DNA from: Pseudomonas grimontii | Lineage (GTDB): Bacteria > Pseudomonadota > Gammaproteobacteria > Pseudomonadales > Pseudomonadaceae | NCBI RefSeq assembly: GCF_007858185.1 | Contig: NZ_VFES01000001.1 | Location: 372,001 to 436,000, forward strand | DNA: 64,000 nt | Direction of reading: 5' to 3' | Shown here: piece after piece, positions 36,137 to 45,053 of the stretch | Layout: the number at the start of each line of letters is the position of its first letter | Numbering within the stretch: position 1 is the first letter of the stretch | The notes under the pieces: generated by a model | What the model was told of the DNA's origin: nothing | What the model saw: the letters and a program-made list of their open reading frames with translations, nothing else | The model's database searches: none | Position numbers and translations under genes: made by a program

Positions 36137-36625
36137 GTGAAATTTAATTGGGCCGAAAAGCTGCGCCATCAAGTCCATGGGCTGGCCGAGTCCCTGGGTA
36201 ATCTGTTTGTCGAGTCGTTCCACTACCTGGCGTTATTCGCCATCGGTGCGGTGACCGCCTGGGCAGCGGTGATGGAATTTCTGGGGATGCTGGAGAACGG
36301 GCATATCAAGATCGATGACATCTTGCTGCTGTTCATCTACCTGGAATTGGGCGCGATGGTCGGGATTTATTTCAAGACCAACCACATGCCGGTGCGCTTC
36401 CTGATCTACGTGGCGATCACTGCGTTGACGCGCCTGCTGATCTCCAACGTGTCCCACCACAACCCGCCCGACCTCGGCATCATCTACCTGTGCGGCGGGA
36501 TTCTGCTGTTGGCGTTTGCGATTCTGGTGGTGCGCTACGCGTCATCGGCGTTTCCGTCGGTGAAGGTCGAAGGCCCGCGTCGCAAGGGCGAGGCGAGCCT
36601 GGAAACCGAGAAGGGCGAGCTTTAA
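36137..36625 (+). CDS. psiE: PsiE-family phosphate-starvation-inducible membrane protein
   Basis: 162 residues from a GTG with AGGAAG nine bases upstream. Four hydrophobic helices and the PsiE-type stretch LYLELGAMVGIYFKTNHMPVRFLIYVAITALTRLL (here beginning IYLELG). PsiE is an inner-membrane protein induced by phosphate starvation in E. coli; its activity is unknown. It overlaps the convergent DUF3509 gene by 4 bp at the stop. Confidence 0.85.
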   Translation: MKFNWAEKLRHQVHGLAESLGNLFVESFHYLALFAIGAVTAWAAVMEFLGMLENGHIKIDDILLLFIYLELGAMVGIYFKTNHMPVRFLIYVAITALTRLLISNVSHHNPPDLGIIYLCGGILLLAFAILVVRYASSAFPSVKVEGPRRKGEASLETEKGEL

Positions 36626-36939
36626 AGCCCGACGCTGAAGGGCAGGGTGCGGGTCGGTGGCCGCTGCAACAATTTGTGGCTGTCGCCGTCCGTCATCACC
36701 GCCAGGATCTCCATGGCGCTGTGGCCCTGCTCGATGGCGATGCCGAATTGAATACTTTGCACAAGGCGTTTGAGCCGTTGCGGGTCGTTGCGTTGTTCGG
36801 CACTGATCATGCGTTTGGCGACTACGCCCGTCTCATCCGAGAGGGTGAGCATGATGCTGCCGTCGAGCCGCTGGATGCTCAGGTTGACGCGGTATTTTGG
36901 GGTGAAGGTGTCGGTGATGATCTGAAAAGGATTGTCCAT
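36622..36939 (-). CDS. DUF3509 family protein
   Basis: 105 residues, MDNPFQIITDTFTPKYRVNLS..., soluble. It matches the Pseudomonas-specific DUF3509 family (short beta-rich N-terminal part with LSIQRLDGSIMLTL, then a helical AEQRNDPQRLKRLVQSIQ). Function unknown. It ends 4 bp inside the convergent psiE gene. Confidence 0.75.
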   Translation of the reverse strand: MDNPFQIITDTFTPKYRVNLSIQRLDGSIMLTLSDETGVVAKRMISAEQRNDPQRLKRLVQSIQFGIAIEQGHSAMEILAVMTDGDSHKLLQRPPTRTLPFSVGL

Positions 36940-37606
36940 GGTGCGTTACCGCCTGATAAGAACATGCAGTCATTGACGACCGGTGTCGTGATTAGTTCGC
37001 GTTGCCTGACCACCGGCCACTCCGTCGCTGAGGTTGTACAAATTCCGTTTACCTCATGAGCTGTACAGCAAAGGGCGTGCCGTACAGCAGCCTTCCAGGC
37101 ACCGGGATCTCAATGTGGGAGGGGGCATGCCCCCGATAGCGGTGAATCAGCCAATAAATGCTCGGCTGAAAGACCGCTATCGGGGGCAAGCCCCCTCCCA
37201 CATGGGTTCTATGTTGTTCTTGAAATCGGTGATCCGTTTCAGGGCAGCACGGAAAAAACGATCGCTGACAGCGCAATCAGCATTCCACCCAGCTGACCGC
37301 CAGGCCGCCCCGGTGCGCGCGGTGCATGACTGGCTGGTAGAGGACGCGGGGATTTTTCGCGCAATGCACCCGCTGGGAGAGGGGCAATGGTGAGGATCGC
37401 GGGGCGTAAGAAGATGTAACTAACTCCCCACCCTAACAGCGTTTTTGCTTGTCGTCAGGGTTAATTTGTAATGTAGGATTTATCTTTGCAAAGGGGTTGA
37501 AATGTTTCTCTGGCTGCTCAATTGTGTAATCAAGAGGTCATGGTTTCACCACCCCGGTGTTGCAGTTTGTGACCTCCCGCGAGCTAGCTGAAATAAGGGA
37601 AGAACT
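36940..37606. other. Intergenic region with REPIN and possible LysR relic
   Basis: 667 bp. It contains a REP doublet (37113-37203). After it, one frame ends VRAVHDWLVEDAGIFRAMHP, which looks like the tail of a LysR-type regulator without its body; this is weak. No intact gene. Confidence 0.4.
37113..37203. repeat. REPIN (inverted REP pair) 1
   Basis: TGTGGGAGGGGGCATGCCCCCGATAGC-like and its complement (CTATCGGGGGCAAGCCCC) face each other with a short central stretch. The same family is found at 51.7 and 54.8 kb. These are short non-autonomous repeats typical of fluorescent pseudomonads. Confidence 0.88.
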
Positions 37607-38017
37607 ATGCAAATCCAAGTCAATAGCGATAACCATATTGAAAGCAGCATCCGACTGGAGGAGTGGGTACGTACTACCATTGAGAGCACGCTCGAACGTT
37701 ATGAAGAAGACCTGACCCGAGTGGAGGTCTACCTGCGGGATGAGAACGGCGACAAGCCCGGTCCCCACGATTTAAGTTGCCGCCTGGAAGCGCGACCAAA
37801 AGGCCATCAACCGCTGTCGGTATCGGCCAAGGGCGATACCCTGGAACAGGCGATTGACAGTGCGGCCACCAAGCTGGATCACGCGTTGGAACATCTGTTC
37901 GGCCGACTGCAAGGCAAGCCCCGCGCTGCCGCGAAAAACCAGCCAATCAACAAAGTGAATGAAGACGCGCTGGAACAGGAATTCCTGGAAAACGAAAACG
38001 CTGTCATCAACGGCTGA
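37607..38017 (+). CDS. HPF/RaiA-like ribosome-associated protein
   Basis: 136 residues, AAGGGA ribosome site. It starts MQIQVNSDNHIESS, with RVEVYLRDENGDKPGPHDLSCRLEARPKG, the beta-alpha fold of ribosomal protein S30AE/HPF proteins (about residues 1-105), then an acidic tail of about 30 residues. HPF-type proteins bind idle ribosomes in stationary phase. It lacks the long C-terminal dimerisation domain. It is a single-gene unit with a strong terminator, separate from the rpoN-linked hpf, which is not in this window. Confidence 0.8.
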   Translation: MQIQVNSDNHIESSIRLEEWVRTTIESTLERYEEDLTRVEVYLRDENGDKPGPHDLSCRLEARPKGHQPLSVSAKGDTLEQAIDSAATKLDHALEHLFGRLQGKPRAAAKNQPINKVNEDALEQEFLENENAVING

Positions 38018-38036
38018 CCGTTTTTTCACCCTCCTA

Positions 38037-38066
38037 CAAACGGGCCTGCATCTGCAGGCCCGTTTT
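38037..38066. terminator. Bidirectional terminator
   Basis: The stem AACGGGCCTGCA/TGCAGGCCCGTT, followed by TTTCG, lies between the convergent HPF-like and MFS genes. Confidence 0.9.
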
Positions 38067-38069
38067 CGT

Positions 38070-39581
38070 TTAGCGGCCGCGTCGGAAAAAATACCGGCTC
38101 AGCATCGCCAACCCACCAGCACCCAACCCGGCAAACAGCATCGCCCATCCGGCGCCATGGCGCAGGGCTGCCTGGGCATCGTTGAAGGCCAGCCCCATCG
38201 ATTCCAACTTTCCTGCGGCAATGTTTTGGCTGATAGCCGGCCAATCGATTGCCGTGGTTGCGGGCAGTACTTGGGCCAGGTGATGGCTGATCCCCAGCAA
38301 CAGCACCAGCCCCATCAGCGCAATGTTGAGCGCCAGGGTGATCAGCCGCGCACTGAGGTCGATGCCTGACGCCATGCCCGCGTGGTCGGCCGACACCGAG
38401 CCAGTGGTGGTGTTGGTAGTGGGCGAGTTGGTCAGCGCCAGGCCCACGCCGGCGATCACGCAACTGAGCAGTACCAGCCCGATACGCGGGTGCCCGGCCC
38501 CGTTGACGGCAGCCATGGCCAGAAAGCCCGCGCCCATCAGGCCCAGGCCTAGGGGGATGATGCGTTCGGCGCCATAGCGCAGGGCCAGGCGCTCGGCCAG
38601 CGGTGGTACCAGCAAGGTCGGCAGGGTGTAGGCGAGCAGCGCGGCGCCGGTGGTCAAGGTGTCGTAACCCAGGCCCGCCTGGAAGTACAACGGCAGGTAG
38701 ATCATGAACGGCCAGAAGCTGAAGTTCATGCCGATCGAGCCCATCAACGCGCCGTTGAAACGCTGGATGCGGAACACCGAGAAGTCGAACATCGGGTGCG
38801 CACTGCGCAGCTCGACCGTGATGAACAGCAGCAAACCGAGCCCCGACAAGGCCGCCCAACCGAGCATGGCCGGTGTGCCGAAGCCGCGCTCGCTGCCTTG
38901 GGTGATGAAGTACACCAGGGCAAACACCGCCAGGGTCAAGGTGAGCATGCCGGCGATGTCCAGGCGATGGGCGGCCGGGTCGCGGGACTCCTGCACGCTG
39001 ATGCGCAGCAGCACCAGGGTGAACAGGGTGAGCGGCACGTGCACGAGGAACACCCAACGCCAGTCCGCGACCGCCAGGATCAATGCGCCGATCATCGGTC
39101 CGAAGCCGAGGCCCACGCCGGCAATCACGCCCCATATCGCAAACGCCCGTGCCCGTGCTGCCGGTTCGCGGAACAGGTGCGAGAGGATGGCGAACTGGCA
39201 AATCATCATTGCCCCGGCGCCGATGCCCTGGACAAACCGCGCCGTGATCAGCAGCGAGGCATCCTCAGCCAACCCGCAGGCCAGCGAGGCCAGGCCAAAC
39301 ACCCACAGGCACAACACCAGCATGCGGCGACGGCCAAAGCGATCCGCCAATGTGCCCGCCGCCATCAGCACGCTGGTGCAGGCCAGGGTGTAGGCGTTCA
39401 TGATCCATTGGGCGTCTTGAAAGCCCGTGCCCAATTCTCGCTCGAGCGTCGGCAGGATCACCGGGACGCTGGAAATCTCCAGGCCGAACATCAGGGCGAC
39501 GAGGCACACGGCAGTGAGGGCCAGCCCATTCCTGGCGGTATGTGGGCGGCTGGCGGCGGTTAACGTGGCGGCGGGTGGCAT
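38070..39581 (-). CDS. MFS drug efflux transporter, DHA2 (EmrB/QacA) type
   Basis: 503 residues from the ATG at 39581, chosen because AGGAGA lies 7 nt upstream; the frame extends 49 codons further but without a ribosome site. Fourteen predicted helices. Motif A is seen as GTLADRFGRRRMLV (about 80) and motif C-like glycines in helix 5 (GVIAGVGLGFGPMIGAL). This type exports drugs and other toxic compounds by proton antiport. It is divergent from a LysR regulator 105 bp away, its likely controller. Confidence 0.88.
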   Translation of the reverse strand: MPPAATLTAASRPHTARNGLALTAVCLVALMFGLEISSVPVILPTLERELGTGFQDAQWIMNAYTLACTSVLMAAGTLADRFGRRRMLVLCLWVFGLASLACGLAEDASLLITARFVQGIGAGAMMICQFAILSHLFREPAARARAFAIWGVIAGVGLGFGPMIGALILAVADWRWVFLVHVPLTLFTLVLLRISVQESRDPAAHRLDIAGMLTLTLAVFALVYFITQGSERGFGTPAMLGWAALSGLGLLLFITVELRSAHPMFDFSVFRIQRFNGALMGSIGMNFSFWPFMIYLPLYFQAGLGYDTLTTGAALLAYTLPTLLVPPLAERLALRYGAERIIPLGLGLMGAGFLAMAAVNGAGHPRIGLVLLSCVIAGVGLALTNSPTTNTTTGSVSADHAGMASGIDLSARLITLALNIALMGLVLLLGISHHLAQVLPATTAIDWPAISQNIAAGKLESMGLAFNDAQAALRHGAGWAMLFAGLGAGGLAMLSRYFFRRGR

Positions 39582-39686
39582 GGGGTTCTCCTGAAGATGA
39601 CGTGTCGCGTTATTTTCAGGGGAATCTGTTTCTTTATTCGTGATAAGTTTTCTTCTAATAAGGGACTCAAAGGCGACAATTACCGC

Positions 39687-40559
39687 ATGGCCACTCCACG
39701 TTTTGATGGTGTTGAGCTGTTTCTGCAAATCGTCGAAAGCGGCAACCTGACCGAGGCTGCCGAACGGCTCAATCTCACGCGCTCAGCGGTGGGCAAGGGC
39801 CTGGCGCGACTGGAGGCGCGGCTTGGCACTTGTCTGTTGCAGCGCTCCACCCGCCGGCAGCGCTTGACCGAAGACGGGCAGGCGTATTACGAGCATTGCC
39901 TGCGTGCGTTGGCGGAGCTGGAGGCGGCCGAGTCCGTACTTGAGAGCGGCCGCCAGCAGCCACGCGGCCGCTTGCGGGCCAGCTTGCCCCTGGCCTTCGG
40001 GCACCACTACGCGGCTCCGGCATTGTGGGGATTGATGGCGCGTTATCCGGAACTGGAGATCGAGATCAGCTTCGCCGATCGGCTGGTGGACCTGGCACAG
40101 GAAGGCTTCGACGTCGCCGTGCGGATCGGCCCGCTGCCCGACACCGACCGCCTCAGTGCTCGTCGTCTGGGCGAGCAGGCCGTGGGACTGGCGGCGTCAC
40201 CGGCGTACTTGCAGCGCGTCGGGCCGATTGAATGCATCGAAGACCTTGCTGATCATCGCGGCATCGCCTATCGCAGCAGCACCCCACACCGCAATCGCGT
40301 GGCCTCGCCGTTAATGATGGACGACCTCCAGGCCGTGGCCGATGCCGCCATCGCGGGCGTCGGCCTGGCCTGGTTACCGAGTTGGTTGATTGCGCACTAT
40401 GTGCTGCGTGGGCAGTTGGTCGCAGTGTTGCCCGGCTATCGCGAGCAACCTGCGCCCATTCATGTGATCTGGCCCACGGCCGTCCATATGCCGGCCAAGA
40501 CGCGCTGTGCAATCGATGCGTTGGTCGCGGCCACCCCCAGTTGCCTGGCGGGCAGTTAG
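39687..40559 (+). CDS. LysR-family regulator
   Basis: 290 residues from the ATG at 39687 (the upstream in-frame extension overlaps the divergent promoter). N-terminal winged HTH (about 5-65: FLQIVESGNLTEAAERLNLTRSAVGKGLARLEARLG) and a LysR substrate domain (about 92-290) ending in VAATPSCLAGS. By the divergent layout it probably controls the DHA2 exporter. Effector unknown. Confidence 0.88.
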   Translation: MATPRFDGVELFLQIVESGNLTEAAERLNLTRSAVGKGLARLEARLGTCLLQRSTRRQRLTEDGQAYYEHCLRALAELEAAESVLESGRQQPRGRLRASLPLAFGHHYAAPALWGLMARYPELEIEISFADRLVDLAQEGFDVAVRIGPLPDTDRLSARRLGEQAVGLAASPAYLQRVGPIECIEDLADHRGIAYRSSTPHRNRVASPLMMDDLQAVADAAIAGVGLAWLPSWLIAHYVLRGQLVAVLPGYREQPAPIHVIWPTAVHMPAKTRCAIDALVAATPSCLAGS

Positions 40560-40593
40560 AACCGGCAGGTCAGGGCGAGCAAAACGGGTTTGT

Positions 40594-40702
40594 TGTGGCG
40601 AGCGGGCTTGCCCCGCGTTGGGTTGCGAAGCGACCCCAGCTCTTCGTTTGAAAAGGCCGGGCCTGCTACGCAGTCCAACGCGGGGCAAGCCCGCTCGCCA
40701 CA
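40594..40702. repeat. REPIN of the GCGAGCGGGCTTGCC type
   Basis: TGTGGCGAGCGGGCTTGCCC and its complement flank a central 60-bp stretch, and the inner parts (CGCGTTGG / CCAACGCG) also pair. It lies between the LysR gene and fecA. The single palindrome at 1149 is the same family. Confidence 0.85.
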
Positions 40703-40723
40703 GGTGGTGTGTTGCTTGGACAG

Positions 40724-43063
40724 TTAGAACGCGATAGACGTCTGCACATACACCGTGCGTGGTTCACCGACGTATTTGCCCTTGTTGTTATCGTCGAACG
40801 AGCGCGTGAAGTACTGCTTGTTGAAGATGTTCTTCACGCCGACCGCCACGTTCAAATCCGACAGTTGCGGGCCGAAATCATAGGCCGCGCGGCTGCTGAA
40901 CAGCATGTAGCCGGGGATGCGTCCGTTGGCGCCGTCAGCACTTTCCGTCTGAGTGTTGGCGTTATCGGCGAACTGGCTGCTCTGGTAGCTGCTGTCCACA
41001 TTGAGTTTCCAGCGCCCTTCGGTGTAACCCACGCCGAGGGTGCCTTTGTGCTTGGACGAGAAGGGCACGCGGTTGCCTTTGTTCGGACCGTCTTCGCGGA
41101 TGGTGGCGTCGACGTAGGCGTAGGTGGCGTACACATCGAAACCGGCCAGCGCCGGGCTCAAGCCGTCGAGGGCGTAGTTGACGCTGGTTTCGATACCCTG
41201 GTGGCGCGTTTCACCGCGGGCGATGACCGAGTCGTTGGTCTGGTTGCTTTCATACTGGTTATCGAAGTTGATCAGGAACGCGCCGATTTCCGCGCGCAAG
41301 GTGCCGTCATCGTAACGGGTACCCAGTTCCCAGGTGCGGGCTTTTTCCGGTTTGACTTCACCGCTGGTGACGCGGTTGGGCATCTGGCTGTACTGCACGC
41401 TGCCGAATGAACCTTCGGTGTTGGCGTACAGGTTCCAGTCGTCGGTCACGTGATAGAGCACGTTCAACGCCGGCAGTGCGGTGTTGTAGTCGCCTTTGTA
41501 TTTGACGTTGGTCAGGTTGTTGCTTTGCTGGGACTCGATCATCTCGTAGCGAATGCCTGGGGTGATCGTCCACTTGCCGATATCAATCCGGTCATCGACG
41601 AAGAAGGCATTGGCTTCGGTGCCGCCGCGCGTGTCGCGGTCGTTGCGGCTGTCAGTCGTGGGGATTTGTTGGTTGTTGGCTGAAATCGGCGTGCGATAGC
41701 GCAACTCGTGGCCGGCTTCGTTGATGTAGCGGTAGCCGACGCCCACTTCATGGCTGGTCGGGCCGAGGTCAAAGCCTTGGGCGAAACGGGTTTCCACGCC
41801 GCGCACCCAGTACTCACGAGGTGACAGCGACAGGAACGTGCCTTGGTCCAGGTAGCCGCTGCGCAGGGTCTTGGTGAAGAAACTGTTGACGGTGAATTCG
41901 CGGCGGTCCTGCTCGTAGCGATAGCCGACGTTGAACATCGTACGACGGCCCCAGAATTTGTCGTAGGGGCGGGTGGACTGATACGGATCGGCCTTGTAGT
42001 CCGCGACGTTCAAGCCCCCAGGCATATCGGCCTGGCCTTCGTAGTACTGCGCCATGGCGTTGAAGCTGTTGGCGTCGTCGAGCTGGTATTTGCCTTTCAG
42101 GATCAGGTCGTCGATGCGCGTGTTGCTGTTTTCGCGCCAGTCTCCGCCACGGGTGCCGGAATACAAAATCGCGCCGCCCAGGCCATTCTCGGCAGTGCCG
42201 CCGGCCAGCAGGTTGCCGGTGGTCTTGAAGCCGTCATGGCTGGAAGACGGGCTGGTTTCGGTCTGCAAGCCACCTTTGACGGTGGGTGCATCCGGGATCG
42301 CACGGGTCACGAAGTTGACCACGCCGCCGACGTTCTGCGGGCCGTAGCGCACCGCGCCGCCGCCACGTACCACGTCCACGGCGTCCATGTTGCCCATGCT
42401 GATCGGCGCGAAGGACAGCTGCGGCTGGCCGTACGGCGCGAAGGGTACGGGGATGCCGTCCATCAACACCGTGGAGCGTGATGCCAGGCGCGGGTTGAGA
42501 CCGCGAATGCCGAAGTTCAGCGCCATGTCGTGACTGCCGGTGCCGTTGTTGTCCGGGGCGTTGACGCCGGGGATGCGGTTGAGCACGTCCTTGGCCTGGG
42601 TGGCGCCCTGGCGTTCGAATGCTTCGCGGCGGATCACATCACGGGCGCCGGGGTGTTCGAATACATTGGTTTGCGCCGCATCGCCGAGCCAGTCGCCGAC
42701 CACGCTGGAGGTCGCCAACTCGACAGCCGCCGGCGCTGTTGCCGGTTGCAGGCTGTAGGCATTGTCGCCTTCGGCGCGGGCTTGCAGGCCGGTGCCTTCC
42801 AGCAACTTCTGCAGGCCCTCGGCAGCGCTGTAGTTGCCGGATAGCCCACGACTCTGCATACCGGCCGTGACTTCGGAGCCGAAGGAAATCAACACGCCGG
42901 CCTCACGGCCAAACTGGTTCAGGGCTGCTTCCAGCGAGCTGGGCGCGATGTGATACGGCTTGGCATCGGCCGCCATCACGCAAGGCAGTACGGTGAAACT
43001 GAGGCTGGCGCCCAGTAGCAGATGACGCAAGGTGCGGGCGAGAAGGGTGGGTTGCTGGGGCAT
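40724..43063 (-). CDS. fecA: TonB-dependent ferric dicitrate-type receptor FecA
   Basis: 779 residues from the ATG at 43063; an upstream in-frame start (43114) would precede a poor signal. The signal peptide ends near CVMAADA. Then an STN signalling domain (IAPSSLEAALNQFGREAGVLISFGS, about 30-95), the plug (NFGIRGLNPRLASRSTVLMDGIPVP, VRGGGAVRYGPQNVGGVVNFVTRAIP) and a 22-strand barrel ending YVQTSIAF. These plug sequences closely recall FecA. The STN domain contacts FecR, so the receptor is a transducer that induces its own expression when loaded. It is third in a fecI-fecR-fecA order. Confidence 0.88.
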   Translation of the reverse strand: MPQQPTLLARTLRHLLLGASLSFTVLPCVMAADAKPYHIAPSSLEAALNQFGREAGVLISFGSEVTAGMQSRGLSGNYSAAEGLQKLLEGTGLQARAEGDNAYSLQPATAPAAVELATSSVVGDWLGDAAQTNVFEHPGARDVIRREAFERQGATQAKDVLNRIPGVNAPDNNGTGSHDMALNFGIRGLNPRLASRSTVLMDGIPVPFAPYGQPQLSFAPISMGNMDAVDVVRGGGAVRYGPQNVGGVVNFVTRAIPDAPTVKGGLQTETSPSSSHDGFKTTGNLLAGGTAENGLGGAILYSGTRGGDWRENSNTRIDDLILKGKYQLDDANSFNAMAQYYEGQADMPGGLNVADYKADPYQSTRPYDKFWGRRTMFNVGYRYEQDRREFTVNSFFTKTLRSGYLDQGTFLSLSPREYWVRGVETRFAQGFDLGPTSHEVGVGYRYINEAGHELRYRTPISANNQQIPTTDSRNDRDTRGGTEANAFFVDDRIDIGKWTITPGIRYEMIESQQSNNLTNVKYKGDYNTALPALNVLYHVTDDWNLYANTEGSFGSVQYSQMPNRVTSGEVKPEKARTWELGTRYDDGTLRAEIGAFLINFDNQYESNQTNDSVIARGETRHQGIETSVNYALDGLSPALAGFDVYATYAYVDATIREDGPNKGNRVPFSSKHKGTLGVGYTEGRWKLNVDSSYQSSQFADNANTQTESADGANGRIPGYMLFSSRAAYDFGPQLSDLNVAVGVKNIFNKQYFTRSFDDNNKGKYVGEPRTVYVQTSIAF

Positions 43064-43153
43064 GAAGGGCGGTCCTGAGAAGGAAGGATCAAGGTGGCTT
43101 TCCTTCTCTGTCACGCGAGGTGCGGAAAACGGCTCACGGTGGCTGAAAATAAT

Positions 43154-44095
43154 TTACGCCCGTGCCTGGACGTTCACCCAATAGCGGGTAAAACGCCGCA
43201 CCTTGACCGGCAGACTGACTTCCAGCAGGTCGAGAATGCGTTCGCTGTCGTCCAGCGGGTAGCTGCCGGACAGCAGCAGGTCGGCGACTTGCGGATCGCA
43301 ATTGAGCTGGCCACGGCGATAGCGGCCCAGTTCGGCGAGGAAGTCCTCGAGGCGCATATGCGCGGCCACCAGCATGCCGTCGGCCCAGGCGCCGCTATTG
43401 GCGTCGGCAGGGCGCGGGGTGTCCCAGCCTTTGCGGGTGAAATTGACCTGGCGCGCCGCTTCGACCGTCAAGGGCAGGCCGCTGTAGCGGTTGGGCATTA
43501 CGTCGACGTGGCCGTCGAAGACCGCCAGTTGGGTGTGGTCGTTGAATTGGCGCACATTCAGGCGCGCCGCCTGGCTGCTGAGCAGGCCCTGGCCGGTCAG
43601 CACCTGCAAGGGCGTGCCGCCGGCAATGCCGGTGAGCAGGATCTCGCCTTCGAGCAGGCGGATCAGCCGTTGCCGGCCGTCGAAATGCACATCCACGGCG
43701 CTGCCGGTATTGAGCTGCAACTGGCTGCCGTCGGCCAGTTGCACCTTGCGCCGTTGGCCCACGGGGCTGCGATAGTCGGCGGTCAGCGGCGGCAAGATAT
43801 GTTGCTGGCGCAGGCTCCAGGCGGCGGCCGAACCGGCGCCGAGGATCAGCAACAACTTCAGCGCCTGGCGCCGACTGCTGGACTTCGGCGCGTTCAACGC
43901 CGCATGGGCCAGGGGCGAGGGCATGCCGCGCAGGCGTTGGTTGACGCGCTGGATATGGTCCCAGGCGCGCTGGTGTTCGCTGTGGGCATTCAGCCATTGC
44001 TGCCAGGCCGCTTGCTGGCGCGGGTTGAGCGCGCCTTGCTGCATTTCCATCAGCCAGTGCACGGCCTGTTCGGCAACCTGGGTCGAGACATTCAT
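43154..44095 (-). CDS. fecR: FecR anti-sigma regulator
   Basis: 313 residues. A DUF4880 N-terminal cytoplasmic part (VAEQAVHWLMEMQQGALNPRQQAAWQQWL), one membrane helix (about 85-103), and the periplasmic FecR domain (DGSQLQLNTGSAVDVHFDG, LLEGEILLTGIAG) with a C-terminal STN-binding part. It relays the receptor state to FecI. It overlaps fecI by 4 bp (ATGA-type junction). Confidence 0.92.
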   Translation of the reverse strand: MNVSTQVAEQAVHWLMEMQQGALNPRQQAAWQQWLNAHSEHQRAWDHIQRVNQRLRGMPSPLAHAALNAPKSSSRRQALKLLLILGAGSAAAWSLRQQHILPPLTADYRSPVGQRRKVQLADGSQLQLNTGSAVDVHFDGRQRLIRLLEGEILLTGIAGGTPLQVLTGQGLLSSQAARLNVRQFNDHTQLAVFDGHVDVMPNRYSGLPLTVEAARQVNFTRKGWDTPRPADANSGAWADGMLVAAHMRLEDFLAELGRYRRGQLNCDPQVADLLLSGSYPLDDSERILDLLEVSLPVKVRRFTRYWVNVQARA

Positions 44096-44580
44096 AGGGC
44101 GAAGTAGCAGCGCAGGGCGGCTTTATTCAGGTGGCGTTTGACGGTGGCGATGGAGATGCCCAGTTCGGCGCCGATCTGCGCATACGTCAGGCCGTCGAGT
44201 TGGGCCAGCAGGAACGCGCGTTTCACCAGCGTGGGCAAGCCGTCGAGCAACTGGTCCAGCTCGACCAGGGTTTGCAGGATGATCGCGCGCTCTTCTTCGG
44301 ATGGCGCTACCTGTTCAGGCATCTGCGCCAATGCGTCGAGGTAGGCGCGTTCCAGGTCCTGGCGGCGGTAGAAGTTGAACAACACGCGCTTGGCCACCGT
44401 GGTGAGGAAGGCGCGGGGCTCGATCAGCGTCGGCGCTTCCCGTGCGGTCAGGACCCGGATGAAGGTGTCCTGTGCCAGGTCCGCAGCGCTTTGCGGGCAG
44501 CCGAGCTTGCGTCGCAACCAGCCGGTGAGCCAGTGGTGATGGTCGTTGTACAAAACTTCGACGGTGTTGGACGGGCTCAA
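44092..44580 (-). CDS. fecI: ECF sigma factor FecI
   Basis: 162 residues from a TTG at 44580 with GGAG eight bases upstream; the frame is open further but the extra residues do not look like sigma factor. GTG 44589 is the alternative. Sigma2 region: NTVEVLYNDHHHWLTGWLRRKLGCPQ...ADLAQDTFIRVL; Sigma4 region: GLTYAQIGAELGISIATVKRHLNKA. It directs RNA polymerase to the fecA promoter. A Fur box lies 119 bp upstream. Confidence 0.9.
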   Translation of the reverse strand: MSPSNTVEVLYNDHHHWLTGWLRRKLGCPQSAADLAQDTFIRVLTAREAPTLIEPRAFLTTVAKRVLFNFYRRQDLERAYLDALAQMPEQVAPSEEERAIILQTLVELDQLLDGLPTLVKRAFLLAQLDGLTYAQIGAELGISIATVKRHLNKAALRCYFAL

Positions 44581-44698
44581 CGCGAACACTCCACAAGCTT
44601 CGGCATGCCTTAGAGAACAAGAATTGTTCGCATTGTAGGGTGCGAGACACGCTTCGGCAATCCGGCAGGGCAGGTGATTCATCCGTTCTGTTTTGCTT

Positions 44699-44717
44699 AT
44701 GAGAATATTTATCATTA
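44699..44717. promoter_or_regulatory. Fur box between divergent iron operons
   Basis: ATGAGAATATTTATCATTA agrees closely with the 19-bp Fur consensus when read on the minus strand (AATGATAAATATTCTCAT). It sits between fecI (minus) and the DUF3649-PepSY-DUF3325 operon (plus) and can repress both in iron-replete cells. Confidence 0.82.
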
Positions 44718-44750
44718 ATATTGCGCACTGATGAACCTGGCGCCTCCCGC

Positions 44751-45053
44751 ATGAAAAGCAAAACCTCACTGCCCGCCTCCTATCGTCTCGCTGTCACATC
44801 GCGGGTGCTCGCCGCTGTGGTCGGCGGTTACTTGATCGCGTCCCTGGCCAGCATCTGCCTGGCGCTGTGGATGCCGACCTCCCGCGCCGATGCGGTGATC
44901 ACCGGGATGATGAGTTCGTTTGTGTTCTATCTATTGGCGGTGCTGTGGTGCTTTGCCTGTCGTACGGCATGGCGTGCCTGGTGTGGCGTGATGCTGCCGA
45001 GTGCGGCGTTTGCCACCCTGGCGGGCGTGGGCTTGTGGTTGGCACGCCCATGA
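44751..45053 (+). CDS. DUF3649 membrane protein (iron-uptake operon)
   Basis: 100 residues from the ATG at 44751. Three predicted helices (VLAAVVGGYLIASLASICLALW first). It matches DUF3649, found beside PepSY proteins and siderophore receptors in pseudomonads. Its stop overlaps the next start by 4 bp (ATGA). Role unknown; the operon is likely Fur-controlled. Confidence 0.8.
   Translation: MKSKTSLPASYRLAVTSRVLAAVVGGYLIASLASICLALWMPTSRADAVITGMMSSFVFYLLAVLWCFACRTAWRAWCGVMLPSAAFATLAGVGLWLARP

Noticed and set aside
37265..37393. LysR regulator gene remnant
   Set aside because: Only a short C-terminal-like stretch resembles the family; too little to call a gene.
44867..45049. N-terminal extension of the PepSY protein
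   Set aside because: It runs out of frame within the DUF3649 gene; the ATG at 45050 with ATGA overlap gives the standard PepSY start.
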